From Myxococcales bacterium (GTDB taxonomy: Bacteria; Myxococcota_A; Polyangia; Haliangiales; Haliangiaceae), in contig JADJGV010000019.1 of NCBI GenBank assembly GCA_016707895.1, positions 170,259 to 234,258 on the forward strand: a stretch of 64,000 bases of DNA. The letters run 5' to 3'. The translations under genes and the position numbers were made by a program. Numbering within the stretch: position 1 is the stretch's first letter; each line of letters opens with the position of its first letter. Below the pieces are notes generated by a model. It did not search any database. It saw only the letters and a list, made by a program, of their open reading frames with translations, and was not told the DNA's origin. Shown here piece after piece: positions 7,400 through 17,525 of this stretch.

Positions 7400-8794
7400 C
7401 TACTCCTGCAGCGTGAACGAGTACGTCACGGTCATCGGCGCGCCGGTCCACGACGGGAAGCTGGCGCCCTTGACCGCCGCCGCGACGCACGACCCGGTCG
7501 GCGTGCCGGCGAACTCGCCGGTGGCGTCGGCCTTGGTGACCGACCCGCTGGGCGCGACCACCGCCTTGACCTTGACGTGGCCGGCGACGCCGTTGGCGCC
7601 GTAGCAGGCCTGGGCCGCGCCCGCGACCGCGCTCATGCCGGCCTTGATCTCCTTGGGCTCGAGCGCGGTCTTGACCGGCCCGGTGGGCTCGGCCGCGCCG
7701 CCGCCGCCGGTGTCCTTGGGCTTGGTCGATCCGCCCGACGCGTCGTTGAGCAGATCCTCGATGCTCTTCTCGCCGGAGGGGGCGCCGCCGCCCGGGGGCT
7801 TGTCGCCCGGCTTGCCGCCGCCGGTCGCCGTGCCGCCGGCGGGCTTGTCGCCGGCCTTGGCCGAACCCGCGCCCGCTCCCGCGCTGGGCTTGGCGCTGCC
7901 GCTGCCGCTGCCGGCCGCGACGCCCGCGCCGCGCGCTGGCTTGGCCTCGCCCTTGTCGCCCTCGCCCTTGTCGCTGGGGGCCGGCGGGGGCGCCGCCACG
8001 TCGGCGGTGGCCGGGGCCGCGCCACCGGCGCCGGTCACGGGCGCGGTCGCGGTCGCGGACTCGTTCGGCGGCACCATCGGCGCCGCGGCGGGATCCGGGG
8101 CCGCCGAACCGGGCCCCGGGTCCACCGCCAGCTTGTCGCGCTCGAGCGCGGCGGGCGCGGCCGCCGAGCCGGCGCTGGCGACCTGCGCGCTATCGCTCTT
8201 CTTGCTGCCCCCGCCGCCGGCCATCACGACGATCGCCGCCGCCGCCGCCACCGCCACCGCGCCGGTGCCCATCCACAGCCCGGCGCGCTTGCGCGGCGCC
8301 TTCGGGATCGACGCCGCGGCCGCGGCCAGCGCCGGGTTGGCGTCCATCGCCGCCTTGACGTCGTCGATCGTCGACGGCGCCTCGGGCAGCGCCACCAGCA
8401 TCGCCGGCTCCGGCAGCGCGATCGCGCGCAGGCTGCTGGTCGACGCCGACAGCATCCGATCGTCCACGTCGTGCTGGCTGGTGATGCGCCGCGAGATGCG
8501 CTTCTTGGTGTCCTGCGCCAGCGACCGGATGTCGTGCAGGCCCGAGTCATCGGTGCGCGGCGCGACGGCCGGGGGCGTGACGGTGGTGGAGCCGGGCTTG
8601 GGGTCGGTGTCGGAGGTCATCGGGTACTCCTGAGACGCGGCGGTCGCGCCGCGCGCGTCGAGGTCGGCCAGCTCTGCCAGGACCTTGGCTTCGAGGCCGT
8701 CGACGCGCCCGGCCGGCGCCAGCGCCGCCAGCGCGGACGTGGCCGCGCGCAGGCGTTGGTCGAGCTCGTCGTCGGTGAAGGAGGCTTCGGACAT
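7400..8794 (-). CDS. single-pass membrane protein with AgmX/PglI-type C-terminus, partner of the ECF sigma gene
   Basis: A 464-residue protein encoded 45 bases after the sigma factor, where an anti-sigma factor is expected. Residues 1-58 are helical and acidic. A cytoplasmic region then leads to one TM helix (about 172-195, GLWMGTGAVAVAAAAAIVV) and a long low-complexity Pro/Ala/Gly/Lys linker. The C-terminal ~90 residues (CYGANGVAGHVKVKAVVAPS... SFPSWTGAPMTVTYSFTL) fit the AgmX/PglI C-terminal, TonB-like domain. An internal ATG at 8620 has a strong Shine-Dalgarno (AGGAG), while the first ATG has a weak one, so a 406-residue product is possible. Anti-sigma function is inferred from position only; I see no HxxxCxxC zinc motif. 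Confidence 0.7.
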   Translation of the reverse strand: MSEASFTDDELDQRLRAATSALAALAPAGRVDGLEAKVLAELADLDARGATAASQEYPMTSDTDPKPGSTTVTPPAVAPRTDDSGLHDIRSLAQDTKKRISRRITSQHDVDDRMLSASTSSLRAIALPEPAMLVALPEAPSTIDDVKAAMDANPALAAAAASIPKAPRKRAGLWMGTGAVAVAAAAAIVVMAGGGGSKKSDSAQVASAGSAAAPAALERDKLAVDPGPGSAAPDPAAAPMVPPNESATATAPVTGAGGAAPATADVAAPPPAPSDKGEGDKGEAKPARGAGVAAGSGSGSAKPSAGAGAGSAKAGDKPAGGTATGGGKPGDKPPGGGAPSGEKSIEDLLNDASGGSTKPKDTGGGGAAEPTGPVKTALEPKEIKAGMSAVAGAAQACYGANGVAGHVKVKAVVAPSGSVTKADATGEFAGTPTGSCVAAAVKGASFPSWTGAPMTVTYSFTLQE

Positions 8795-8839
8795 GGCAGG
8801 GAGGTTCGCTTCGGCGGTATCACAAGGCGCGGGGGCCGC

Positions 8840-9433
8840 CTACGGTTTTCGTGTGACGTGGGCGGGGTCGTGGGCCAGCCGCTCGCGCAGCAGGCGCCGC
8901 GCCTCGTTGACTCGCCACGCCACCGTGCCCTCGGGCACGTCGAGCACGGCGGCGATCTGCTTGTGGGACAGGCCCTCGACGGTCGCGAGCAACAACGTGA
9001 CCCGGAGCGTCGGCGACAACGCCGCCACCGCCTCGAGCACGGTCCTTACTTCTTGTGTCAGCGCGGCCTGCTCGTCCGGCGCGTAGCGCGGCGTGCCCAG
9101 GTCCTCGGGCTTGCCGCCGAGCTGCGCGACCTCGGCGGCGCCGGCGTCGGCCAGGGCCCGGGTGCGGCGGCCCGAGCGCAGCCGGTTGAGCGCGGTGTTG
9201 ATCGCGATGCGGTACAGCCAGGTGAAGAAGTCGGCGCGGCCATCGAAGCTGGCCAGGCCGCGGTAGGCGCGGACGAAGGTCTCCTGCGCGACGTCTTCGG
9301 CGTCGGCGTGGTTCCCGGTGACGTGGAGGGCGGCGGCGTACACGCGGCGTTGGTAGAGGCGCACGAGCGCCCCGAAGGCAGAGCGGTCTCCCCCGCGGGC
9401 GCGGGTGAGGAGGTCGGATTCGTCCTCTGCCAT
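8840..9433 (-). CDS. ECF RNA polymerase sigma factor
   Basis: A 197-residue sigma-70 family protein of the extracytoplasmic-function group. Region 2 spans about residues 10-85, with DAEDVAQETFVRAYRGL (core binding) and FFTWLYRIAINTALNRLR (-10 recognition). Region 4 spans about 128-185, with LSPTLRVTLLLATVEGLSHKQIAAVL and the helix-turn-helix VPEGTVAWRVNEARRLL. It would redirect RNA polymerase in response to an envelope signal. The membrane protein directly downstream is its likely regulator. The upstream gap is full of hairpins and repeats, and I cannot place a promoter in it. Confidence 0.92.
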   Translation of the reverse strand: MAEDESDLLTRARGGDRSAFGALVRLYQRRVYAAALHVTGNHADAEDVAQETFVRAYRGLASFDGRADFFTWLYRIAINTALNRLRSGRRTRALADAGAAEVAQLGGKPEDLGTPRYAPDEQAALTQEVRTVLEAVAALSPTLRVTLLLATVEGLSHKQIAAVLDVPEGTVAWRVNEARRLLRERLAHDPAHVTRKP

Positions 9434-9783
9434 TCCGCGGAATATAGGAACGGCAGCGCCAATAGGACAACCTTTCGCGCGCCTTCCTTGGGCCGCGCCC
9501 CACGCCGCGAGGAGGATCTCGCGTTTCGGGTGGGGGCCAGCTCAGGCGTCCCCGTCGAACCGAGCTGGTCCATGGGGTCCGGCGTGCCACCTACCTCCAC
9601 CTGGGCTTTGCGAAAGCCCCTCCAGGGTCTCAAGAGGTGTCGCTTGAACGACACCTCTTGAGGTTCTCTCGAGAGGGTTTGTCGCCAAACCCTCCCCCGC
9701 GGGGTCACGCCCCCGCGGGGCCCCCACCCGAGACGCGAAACTCCCGGCGCGGAGCTCCTCGGACGCCTTTGAGCTACACCTCT
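9434..9783. repeat. repeat-dense gene-free region upstream of the sigma factor gene
   Basis: These 350 bases hold no gene but at least four inverted repeats: GGGCTTT-GCG-AAAGCCC (9603-9619); a perfect 13-bp hairpin with a 6-base loop (9630-9661, arms TCAAGAGGTGTCG and CGACACCTCTTGA); CTCTCGAGAG (9666-9675); and a copy of the dispersed double-hairpin element (9671-9738). Around 9500-9530 the stretch TTTCGGGTGGGGGCC is an inverted partial copy of the element's right end, so the block looks built from nested copies. Confidence 0.75.
9671..9738. repeat. dispersed double-hairpin element, copy 1
   Basis: First hairpin AGGGTTTG-TCGC-CAAACCCT, then a second, CCCCGCGGGG-TCACGCC-CCCGCGGGG, then a tail CCCCCACCCGAGACGCG. 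Copies 2 and 3 (59286-59352, 62109-62173) share this order: a short stem with a GTCGCC/CTCGCG-like loop, a GC-only stem, and a tail ending AAGACG or GAGACG. Stem sequences differ between copies but pairing is kept, which favours a structural role. Confidence 0.75.
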
Positions 9784-10170
9784 TCAGCCGCCGCCGCGGC
9801 GCCGGTCGGCCTCGACCAGGCGCGCGTAGACCGCCGGCGCGACGTCGTCGATCCGGGCCAGCGCCCGCGCCGCCTGGGCCCGGGCCGCGGCGCGCCGCGC
9901 CACCTGCTCGGCGCCGTCCTTGCCGCCGTCCTTGGCCCGGGTCGCCGGCGAGGCCTCGACCAGCTGCAGCGGATCGGCCGCGGCGATCGCCCGCCCCAGC
10001 TCGCCGGCCCGGACCCGCGCCAGCGTCAGCGCGTCGTGCAGGTCGCCGGCGTGGGCGGCCAGCAGCGCCTGGTGGTGCTCGCCCGCGGTGCCGGCCAGCA
10101 GCGCGTCGAGCTCGACCAGCGCCAGATCGCGCAGGCGAGTGATCAGCGCGGTGTCCGCGGCGTCGGTCAC
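9784..10170 (-). CDS. hypothetical protein, last gene of the PspA operon
   Basis: A 128-residue, Ala/Leu/Asp-rich protein predicted to be almost wholly helical (e.g. LITRLRDLALVELDALLAGT), ending in a basic Gly tail. There is no signal peptide or TM segment, so it is probably cytoplasmic. Its ATG overlaps the pspA stop as ATGA, so it should be made with PspA, possibly as a binding partner. I do not recognise the family. Confidence 0.65.
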   Translation of the reverse strand: MTDAADTALITRLRDLALVELDALLAGTAGEHHQALLAAHAGDLHDALTLARVRAGELGRAIAAADPLQLVEASPATRAKDGGKDGAEQVARRAAARAQAARALARIDDVAPAVYARLVEADRRRGGG

Positions 10171-10919
10171 GCCTCCCCCTCCGGCTTGCGCGGCGTGCCG
10201 GCCGGCAGCGCCTTGCCCGCCGCCGCCGCCAGGCGCTCGGCACGGGCCTCACGCTCGGCCGCGACCTTGGCCTTGATCGCGGCCAGCGCGTCGTCGCCGG
10301 CCGCGGCGCCGGCCGGCAGCTTGGCGATCGACGACGCGAGCGCCGCGTCGGCCTCGGCCTCGCCGCGCATCGCCGCGTCGACCTCGGTGGCGATCGCCTC
10401 GTCCTCGATCTTGCTCTCGGCGCGCGCGAACTTGTCCCAGACCTCGCCGTCGTGGCCGAAGGCGTCGCCCGACGCGGAGCGCGCCGACGCCAGCTGGGTC
10501 GCCAGCGTGCCCTTCTTGAGCTTCAGGATCTGCAGCTTGGTCTCGAACTCCTTGCGGCTCTTGTTCAGCTGGATCGCGTAGCTCGCGGCCTCGTCGCGGT
10601 CCTTGCGGATCTTGACGGCCTCGACCTGCGCCGCCTTCTTCTCGCGCAGCGCCTGCTTGGCGGCCTCGTCGTCGCCGGCCTTGACCGCCGCCATCGCGCG
10701 CTTCTCCCAGGTCGCGGCCCGCTCCTCGAACTTGGCCTGCTCCTGCTCCATCTGCTTGGCGGTCGCCTTGTACGAGATCAGCTCGGCCAGCGCCGCCTTG
10801 CGCTGCTCCTCGAGCTCGAGGATCGCCATCTCGATCTCCTTGGCGGGATCGATGGCCTTGTCGAGGGCGGCGTTGGCCTTGGACTTGACGCCGTCTTTCA
10901 TGCGGGTGAACAGGCCCAT
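10167..10919 (-). CDS. pspA: PspA/IM30 family envelope-stress protein
   Basis: A 250-residue protein opening MGLFTRMKDGVKSKANAALDKAIDP, the amphipathic N-terminal helix and start typical of PspA/Vipp1 (GxFxRxxxxVxSxxNxxLDxxEDP). A long coiled coil follows (about residues 25-185, rich in Lys/Glu/Ala/Gln, e.g. AILELEEQRKAALAELISY). PspA polymerises on the inner membrane and limits proton leakage under stress. The Ala/Lys-rich tail after residue 185 is longer than in E. coli PspA. It is preceded by an NtrC-type regulator (4-base gap) and followed by an overlapping small gene. Confidence 0.9.
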   Translation of the reverse strand: MGLFTRMKDGVKSKANAALDKAIDPAKEIEMAILELEEQRKAALAELISYKATAKQMEQEQAKFEERAATWEKRAMAAVKAGDDEAAKQALREKKAAQVEAVKIRKDRDEAASYAIQLNKSRKEFETKLQILKLKKGTLATQLASARSASGDAFGHDGEVWDKFARAESKIEDEAIATEVDAAMRGEAEADAALASSIAKLPAGAAAGDDALAAIKAKVAAEREARAERLAAAAGKALPAGTPRKPEGEA

Positions 10920-10923
10920 CGCG

Positions 10924-12347
<1,424 letters not shown>

Positions 12348-12351
<4 letters not shown>

Positions 12352-14264
12352 GACCGGCCTCCCGATCGCCCTCCGGATAGGGGCGCCAGCGGGCCGAGGC
12401 CCGGGAAGCCGCCGAGGTCCGAGGGCAGGACGACGATCACCACCGTGCCCCGCCCCTCCTCGCTGTCGATCTGGATCCGGCCGTGGTGCGCGGTGACGAC
12501 GCGCTCGGCGATCGTCAGGCCGACGCCGGAGCCGGTCTCCTTGGTGGTGTAGCCGGGCACGAAGATCCGCGGCAGCTCGCTCTTGGGGATGCCGGGGCCG
12601 GTGTCGGCGACGACGATCTCGACCGCCGGCGCCGACGTCGTCGCCACCGGCCGCACCGACACCGAGACGTTGCCCTCGGTGCGCTCGGCGGCGTCGGCGG
12701 CGTTGTGGACCAGGTTGACCAGCGCCTCGCGCAAGAGCATGCGATCGCCGCGCAGATCGGGCACCGCCGCGGCGACGTGGATCTCGATCGACACCGAGGT
12801 CCGGGCCTGGGCCGCGGCCACGACCTCGTGGACCAGCGGCGCCACCGCGATCACCTCGACGGTCGGCCCCGAGGCCTCCATCGAGCGCAGGTACTGGGCC
12901 CACTCCTCGTACAGCGCCATCACCTCGCGCTCGAGATCGCGCAGCCGATCGCCGAGCTCGCCGTCGGCCAGCTTGCGCGCGCTGCGGGTGCGCGAGCCGA
13001 TGATGCCGAGCACGTTCTTGACCCGGTGGCCGTGGGCGTAGACGCCGGCCAGCACGTCGCCGCGCGCCACCTCGGCGGCGGCGGTGACCAGCCGCGGCGC
13101 GGCGGTGCCGGCCACGCCGCTGGCGCCGGGCGCGGCCGCGTCGAGCAGCCGCCCGACCACGTCGACCAGCCCGGGGCTCGCCGGATCGGCCAGCCGCGCG
13201 GCGTTGCGCCAGGCCAGGCCGTAGCCGGCGTCGATGCGCAGCGCGCGCTCGATCTCGGCGAGCGCGCCGTCGGCGTCGCCGCGATCGAGGATGAGCAGCG
13301 CCAGCCGGCACGCGGCCTCGGCGTGGCTGGGGCGCAGGCGCAGGCCGCGGCGGTAGGCGTCCTCGGCGCGGCTGCGGGTCGCGGGCTCGTCCTCGAGCGC
13401 GGTCGCGAGCAGGAACCACACCCGGGCCTGCTCGACGATCGCCTCGGCGCCGGGCTCGTGCTCGAGCTGCCCGGCCAGCGCGGTGAGCTGCGCGATCGCC
13501 GCCGGCCGCGCCTCGGCGTCGGCGGCGCGCCGGCGCAGGCTGCGCTCGATCGCGCGCAGCTGCACCACCCGCGAGCCAGGCCGGGACTCGGCCTCGGCGG
13601 CCAGCGCCGCGTCGACGTCGCTGTCGAGCACCCGCTCGCCGTGGGCGATCCGCGCGGCCAGGAACAGCGCCTGCCACAGCCGCAGCGGCGCGTCGGGCGC
13701 GGCCTCGGCGGCGGCGGCGAACGCGGCGACGGCGTCGTCGGTGCGGCCGCACGCGACCACCCGCGCCACCACCTCCTCGAACAGGCCGCACTCGCGATCG
13801 GCCAGCTCGCCGCGGGTGGCCAGCGCCACCTTGGGCGCGGCGATCGCCGCCAGCAGATCGTCGAGCGCCGCCATCAGGTTGGCCGCCGCGCCGGCGCCGT
13901 CGCGCTGGATCTCGGCCACCGAGGCCAGCCCCAGCCGCGCCCGGGCCCGGGCCGCCGGCGTCGCCGACGGCGCGTCGATGGCCGCCGCGAACGACATCCG
14001 GGCCGCGGCCAGCTCGCCGGCCGCCAGCTGCGCCGACCCGAGCAGCACCCGCGCCGCCGCGCCCGGCTGGCGCTTGGCGGCCTCGGCGGCGTGCTTGCGC
14101 GCCGCGGCCACGTCACCCACAGCGAGCGCCAGCTCGGCCAGCCGGCGCACCGGGCCGGCGTCGGTGGCCGCCGCGGCGTCGTGGGCGCGGCCCAGCACCG
14201 CGCGCGCCGCGGCCGGCAACCCCAGCGCCCAGTAGCGATCGCCGAGCTCGACCAGCGTCGTCAT
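12348..14264 (-). CDS. soluble TPR-histidine kinase
   Basis: A 638-residue protein. Residues ~1-370 are helical TPR-like repeats (e.g. AEDAYRRGLRLRPSHAEAACRLALLILDRGDADGALAEIERALRID, in consecutive units). The kinase core follows: a phospho-acceptor helix with HGHRVKNVLGIIG, the N box NLVHNAADAAERT, the G1 box VADTGPGIP and the G2 region GSGVGLTIAERVV. There is no TM helix or signal peptide, so it senses in the cytoplasm or through partners; the two HAMP membrane proteins encoded just upstream are candidates. The gene after it encodes the NtrC-type regulator. Confidence 0.9.
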
Positions 14265-14288
14265 CGCAGCGACGCTACCACGCCGCGG

Positions 14289-14987
14289 TCAGGCGAGCGC
14301 CGCGCGGCGGGCGTCGACGTGCGCGCGCAGGGCCGCGATCGCCGCCGCGTCCTTGCCGTCGGTGTCCGCGGCCGACCAGGCGTCGCACAGCGCCGCCATC
14401 GCCTCGGTGTCACGCTTGAGCCGGTCCCGCACCGCGTCGTGGGCCTCGCGGAACTGCTGGTAGAAGTCCTGCAGCATGTCGCCCTTGCGCAGCGCCGTGA
14501 TCGTGCCGAGCCGCCCGTCGGACATCTTCTCCATGTACAGGCCGACCTTGTAGAGCGGCCCCGCGACCTTGTGGGTCATGATCAAGAGGAAGCCCGACAG
14601 GATCACCGTCAGGCCCAGGCCCACCGCCACCATCTGCAGCACCAGCGTGCGATCGCGCTGGTTGATGTCGTCGGCGAACTCCTTGCCGTACTCGGCGAGG
14701 GCCTCGTCGGTGCCGGCCAGCTCGGCCAGGCCCTTGGACAGCTGCCCCGAGGCGTGGTGCTCCTGCTGGTAGATCATGAAGCCGAGGATGCCGGCGATCA
14801 GCGCCGACACGATCGTCACGACCAGCACGTAGCGGAGCTGCAGGCTCTTGTCGATGAGGTAGTTCGACAGCTTGCGGTGCTTGCGCGAGCCGCCGCCGCC
14901 GCCGCCGGGGCCGGCGCCGGGCACGTCGCCCGGCACCTTGCCGTCGGTGACGACCACCGCGGCCGGGACCTCGGGTTCATCCGCCAA
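14289..14987 (-). CDS. two-TM HAMP-domain membrane protein (short paralogue)
   Basis: A 232-residue membrane protein. A Pro/Gly-rich N-terminus leads to TM1 (about 54-76, VLVVTIVSALIAGILGFMIY), a short periplasmic segment (~80-115), TM2 (about 118-138, VLQMVAVGLGLTVILSGFLL), then a HAMP-like segment, KVAGPLYKVGLYMEKMSDG...LRKGDMLQDFY. There is no kinase or methyl-accepting domain. It is paralogous to the protein encoded immediately upstream, whose 3' end it overlaps by 11 bases. The TPR-kinase gene follows after 24 bases. Inferred role: membrane sensor subunit passing a signal to the soluble kinase. Confidence 0.8.
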   Translation of the reverse strand: MADEPEVPAAVVVTDGKVPGDVPGAGPGGGGGGSRKHRKLSNYLIDKSLQLRYVLVVTIVSALIAGILGFMIYQQEHHASGQLSKGLAELAGTDEALAEYGKEFADDINQRDRTLVLQMVAVGLGLTVILSGFLLIMTHKVAGPLYKVGLYMEKMSDGRLGTITALRKGDMLQDFYQQFREAHDAVRDRLKRDTEAMAALCDAWSAADTDGKDAAAIAALRAHVDARRAALA

Positions 14988-15993
14988 GGGACTTCTCCTT
15001 TCGCGCCAGCGCCTCGGCCAGCGCGCCGGCCGCCCGCTCGACCGCCGGATCGCGCTTGGCGGCGCCGCTCGCCTCGACCGCGGCCAGCGCCGCCTTGATG
15101 CGCGCGACGTCCGCTTGCTCCAGCCGCACCGCGCCGGCGTGGGCGTGCTTGAAGTGCTCGTAGAACGCCACCAGCTGGTCGCCCTTGCGCAGGTCGTAGA
15201 CCTTGTCGTAGCGACCGTCGCGCATCTTGGCGAGGTACAGCGTGACCTTGTAGAGCGGGCCGGCGACCCGGTGGGTCATCTTGATGCCCATCACCGCGAG
15301 GCCGAGGATCAGCGCCAGCCCCGCCGCTGCCATCACGTAGATGATCCGGTGGAAGTTGTGGTCGGCCTTGGCCAGGCTCGACGCGATCGCGAACTCGCAC
15401 GCGTAGTGCGCCGCCACCTGCTGCGCGTAGGTCTCCGGCAAGATCGCCGGCGCCGGCGGCGGCTCCTTCGGCTCCTCGATCGTCATCGAGCTCGACTCGA
15501 TGACCACGCGCCGCCGGTGCTCGTCGGGCGCCGGCTCGCCATCCGCGGGCGGCGGCTCCGCCGAGCCCGAACCCGGATCCGTCCCCGAGCCCGTGCCCGG
15601 ATCCGTCCCCGATCCCGGTCCCGATCCCGATCCCGTCCCCGTCCCCGATCCCGGTCCCGATCCCGTCCCCGTATCCGTCCCCGATCCCGTCCCCGATCCC
15701 GTCCCCGTCCCCGTCCCCGTCCCCGTCCCGTTCACGACCGGCGCCGCGGCCTTCGCCGCCGCCTTCTCCGCGGCCTGCTCCGCCAGCACGGTCTCCGGCA
15801 GCGGCGGGCACGCCTGCCCGCGCAGGCCCGACTTGCTGACCGTGGTCGCCTCCGACGCGACCCGGATGACCCACCAGCCCAGCAAGCCCATCAGCAAGGT
15901 CGCCAGGCCGACCATGATCAGCGTGAAGCGCAGCTGGTACTGCTTGTTGATCAGCAGGTTCTTCCAGCTCCGCTTGTAGTTGCGGTTGCTCAC
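14977..15993 (-). CDS. two-TM HAMP-domain membrane protein with Gly-Ser/Gly-Thr repeat loop (long paralogue)
   Basis: A 338-residue paralogue of the next gene. TM1 (about 24-44, TLIMVGLATLLMGLLGWWVI) and TM2 (about 219-240, IIYVMAAAGLALILGLAVM) are separated by ~170 periplasmic residues. TM2 is followed by HAMP-like THRVAGPLYKVTLYLAKMRDG...LRKGDQLVAFY. The periplasmic loop contains roughly 50 residues of Gly-Thr, Gly-Ser and some Gly-Pro/Gly-Asp dipeptides encoded by a hexamer array that also exists outside genes in this window. The start overlaps the stop of the HEAT-repeat gene upstream (ATGA). Confidence 0.82.
   Translation of the reverse strand: MSNRNYKRSWKNLLINKQYQLRFTLIMVGLATLLMGLLGWWVIRVASEATTVSKSGLRGQACPPLPETVLAEQAAEKAAAKAAAPVVNGTGTGTGTGTGSGTGSGTDTGTGSGPGSGTGTGSGSGPGSGTDPGTGSGTDPGSGSAEPPPADGEPAPDEHRRRVVIESSSMTIEEPKEPPPAPAILPETYAQQVAAHYACEFAIASSLAKADHNFHRIIYVMAAAGLALILGLAVMGIKMTHRVAGPLYKVTLYLAKMRDGRYDKVYDLRKGDQLVAFYEHFKHAHAGAVRLEQADVARIKAALAAVEASGAAKRDPAVERAAGALAEALARKEKSLGG
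15566..15730 (-). repeat. in-frame CCCGAT/CCCGTC hexamer array
   Basis: About 165 bases made mostly of the plus-strand hexamers CCCGAT and CCCGTC with a few variants (CCCGGT, CCCGAG, CCCGTA). Read on the minus strand in this frame, one unit gives Gly-Ser and the other Gly-Thr. Because six is a multiple of three, unit gain or loss keeps the frame. Three related arrays lie between convergent genes elsewhere in the window. Confidence 0.9.
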
Positions 15994-16856
15994 GAGCCTG
16001 CCTTCTGGCGGATGGCCGGGATCACCTTCGACTGCACCAGATCTTCGACGACCGCCGCGACGCAGTCCTGCTTGGCGAGCGCGATGTCGCGCTCGTCGCT
16101 CGAACCCGCGACGCTGGCCGTGCCGGTCAACATGCCGAAGATGCTCTTCTCGGGGTAGGTGGCGATCAGCATGTTGATCTTACAGGAGATCGTGGCCGCC
16201 GCGCCTTTTTGTTTGACGGTCAGCTCGTTGACCGTGCCGTCGACGTAGAAGCCCGACACCGACTTGGCGGTCAGGTCCTTCTTGGTGGGCGCCTTGCCGC
16301 CCGGCCAGCTCTGCATGAAGTCCTTGGCCTTCTTGGTCATGACCGAGGTCGCGGTGTCGCGCATCAGCTTGCGTAGATCCTCCACCGGCTCGGCCTTCGA
16401 CGCCATCTTGTCGACCGAGACGTAGATGCCGCCGGTGGTGACCGCGGTCGACGCGGCGTCGAGCGCAGCCAGCTGAGCGAGGGTCTTCTGCGCGACCTTC
16501 TTGACCGAGTCGGTCGACTCCTTGGCCAGCAGCTTCTCGAGCCCGGTCTTGGCCTGGGCGCGGGTGGCGGCGGGCGTCGACGCGGTGATCAGCTTGCCCA
16601 GCGCCACCGCCGCCGCGCCGCGCACCGTCTTGTCGCTGTCGGACAGCGCGCCGATCAGCGCGGGGATGCCGCGCTTGTCGCCGACCTTGGCCAGGCCGAG
16701 CACGGCCGCGAGCCGCACCTTGTAGTCCGACCCGGACTTCGCGTCCTTGATCAGCGCGTCGATGTTGTCGGCGCGCGCCGGCGTCGGCCGGGCCACCGCG
16801 ACGATCGCCAGCGTCGCCACGACGGCGAGGCCGCGGAGCGCGCGCAGCGCACGCAT
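15990..16856 (-). CDS. secreted HEAT-repeat protein
   Basis: A 288-residue protein. I start it at the ATG giving MRALRALRGLAVVATLAIVA with a signal peptide ending PARAD; a GTG 63 bases upstream is the alternative. Residues ~25-110 form HEAT-like repeats (YKVRLAAVLGLAKVGDKRGIPALIGAL, then KTVRGAAAVALGKLI). The C-terminal half contains a beta-rich domain, with Cys residues at CKINML and KQDCVAAV. It is the first gene of the minus-strand run leading to PspA and overlaps the next gene by 4 bases. It is probably periplasmic and may help sense envelope state; no enzyme motif is seen. Confidence 0.75.
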   Translation of the reverse strand: MRALRALRGLAVVATLAIVAVARPTPARADNIDALIKDAKSGSDYKVRLAAVLGLAKVGDKRGIPALIGALSDSDKTVRGAAAVALGKLITASTPAATRAQAKTGLEKLLAKESTDSVKKVAQKTLAQLAALDAASTAVTTGGIYVSVDKMASKAEPVEDLRKLMRDTATSVMTKKAKDFMQSWPGGKAPTKKDLTAKSVSGFYVDGTVNELTVKQKGAAATISCKINMLIATYPEKSIFGMLTGTASVAGSSDERDIALAKQDCVAAVVEDLVQSKVIPAIRQKAGS

Positions 16857-16928
16857 CACCCGAGCGGACCACCGACGTCGCATCGCCCCGTACGACGCTG
16901 CCGCCGAGCGATTGTTCACCTCACCAAG

Positions 16929-17489
16929 CTAACGGGCCGCGGGCGCCGGTGCAATCGCGCTTTCGCGCGATCTCGCCTCGGCGCGATACACCGCAGCCAG
17001 CTCGACGTAGTGCGCCGCGCTCGACGCGATCCAGCCGCGCTCGCGATCCTCGACGGCGCGCTTCACCCGCGCCGGCGAGCCGAGCACGAAGCTCCCGGGT
17101 GGGATGATGGTGCCTGGTGTGACCAGCGCACCTGCCCCGACCACGCTGCCGCGCCCGACGCGGGCGTTGTCGAGGATGATCGCGCCCATGCCGATCAGGC
17201 AGTCGTCCTCGACGTCGCAGGCGTGGAGGATGACGCGGTGGCCGACGGTGACCCGCGATCCGACGGTGGTGCCGTTGACGTCGTTGGTCACGTGGATGAC
17301 CGAGTTGTCCTGGATCGACGTCTGCGCGCCGATCCGGATGGGCATCACGTCGCCGCGGATCACCGTGCCGAACCAGATCGACGAGCCGGCGCCGATGGTG
17401 ACGTCGCCGATCACCGAGGTGTGGTCGGCCAGGTAGGCGTCGGGATCGATGACCGGGCGGAGATCGCGGAACGGCAGGACGAGCGACAT
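16929..17489 (-). CDS. gamma-carbonic anhydrase family hexapeptide protein
   Basis: A 186-residue left-handed beta-helix protein built from hexapeptide repeats (SVIGDVTIGAGSSIWFGTVIRGD is the signature opening). Metal-ligand histidines fit: His in NSVIHV, then VTVGHRVILHAC, matching the three-His pattern of Cam/YrdA/PaaY-type proteins. It forms trimers and may hydrate CO2 or act as an acyl-transfer relative; activity varies in this family. Helical C-terminal residues after ~150 are typical. It stands alone, 35 bases from the next gene's stop on the same strand. Confidence 0.88.
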   Translation of the reverse strand: MSLVLPFRDLRPVIDPDAYLADHTSVIGDVTIGAGSSIWFGTVIRGDVMPIRIGAQTSIQDNSVIHVTNDVNGTTVGSRVTVGHRVILHACDVEDDCLIGMGAIILDNARVGRGSVVGAGALVTPGTIIPPGSFVLGSPARVKRAVEDRERGWIASSAAHYVELAAVYRAEARSRESAIAPAPAAR

Positions 17490-17525
17490 CGCCCGCAGGT
17501 TAGCGCGGAAACCCCATGACCTGAG

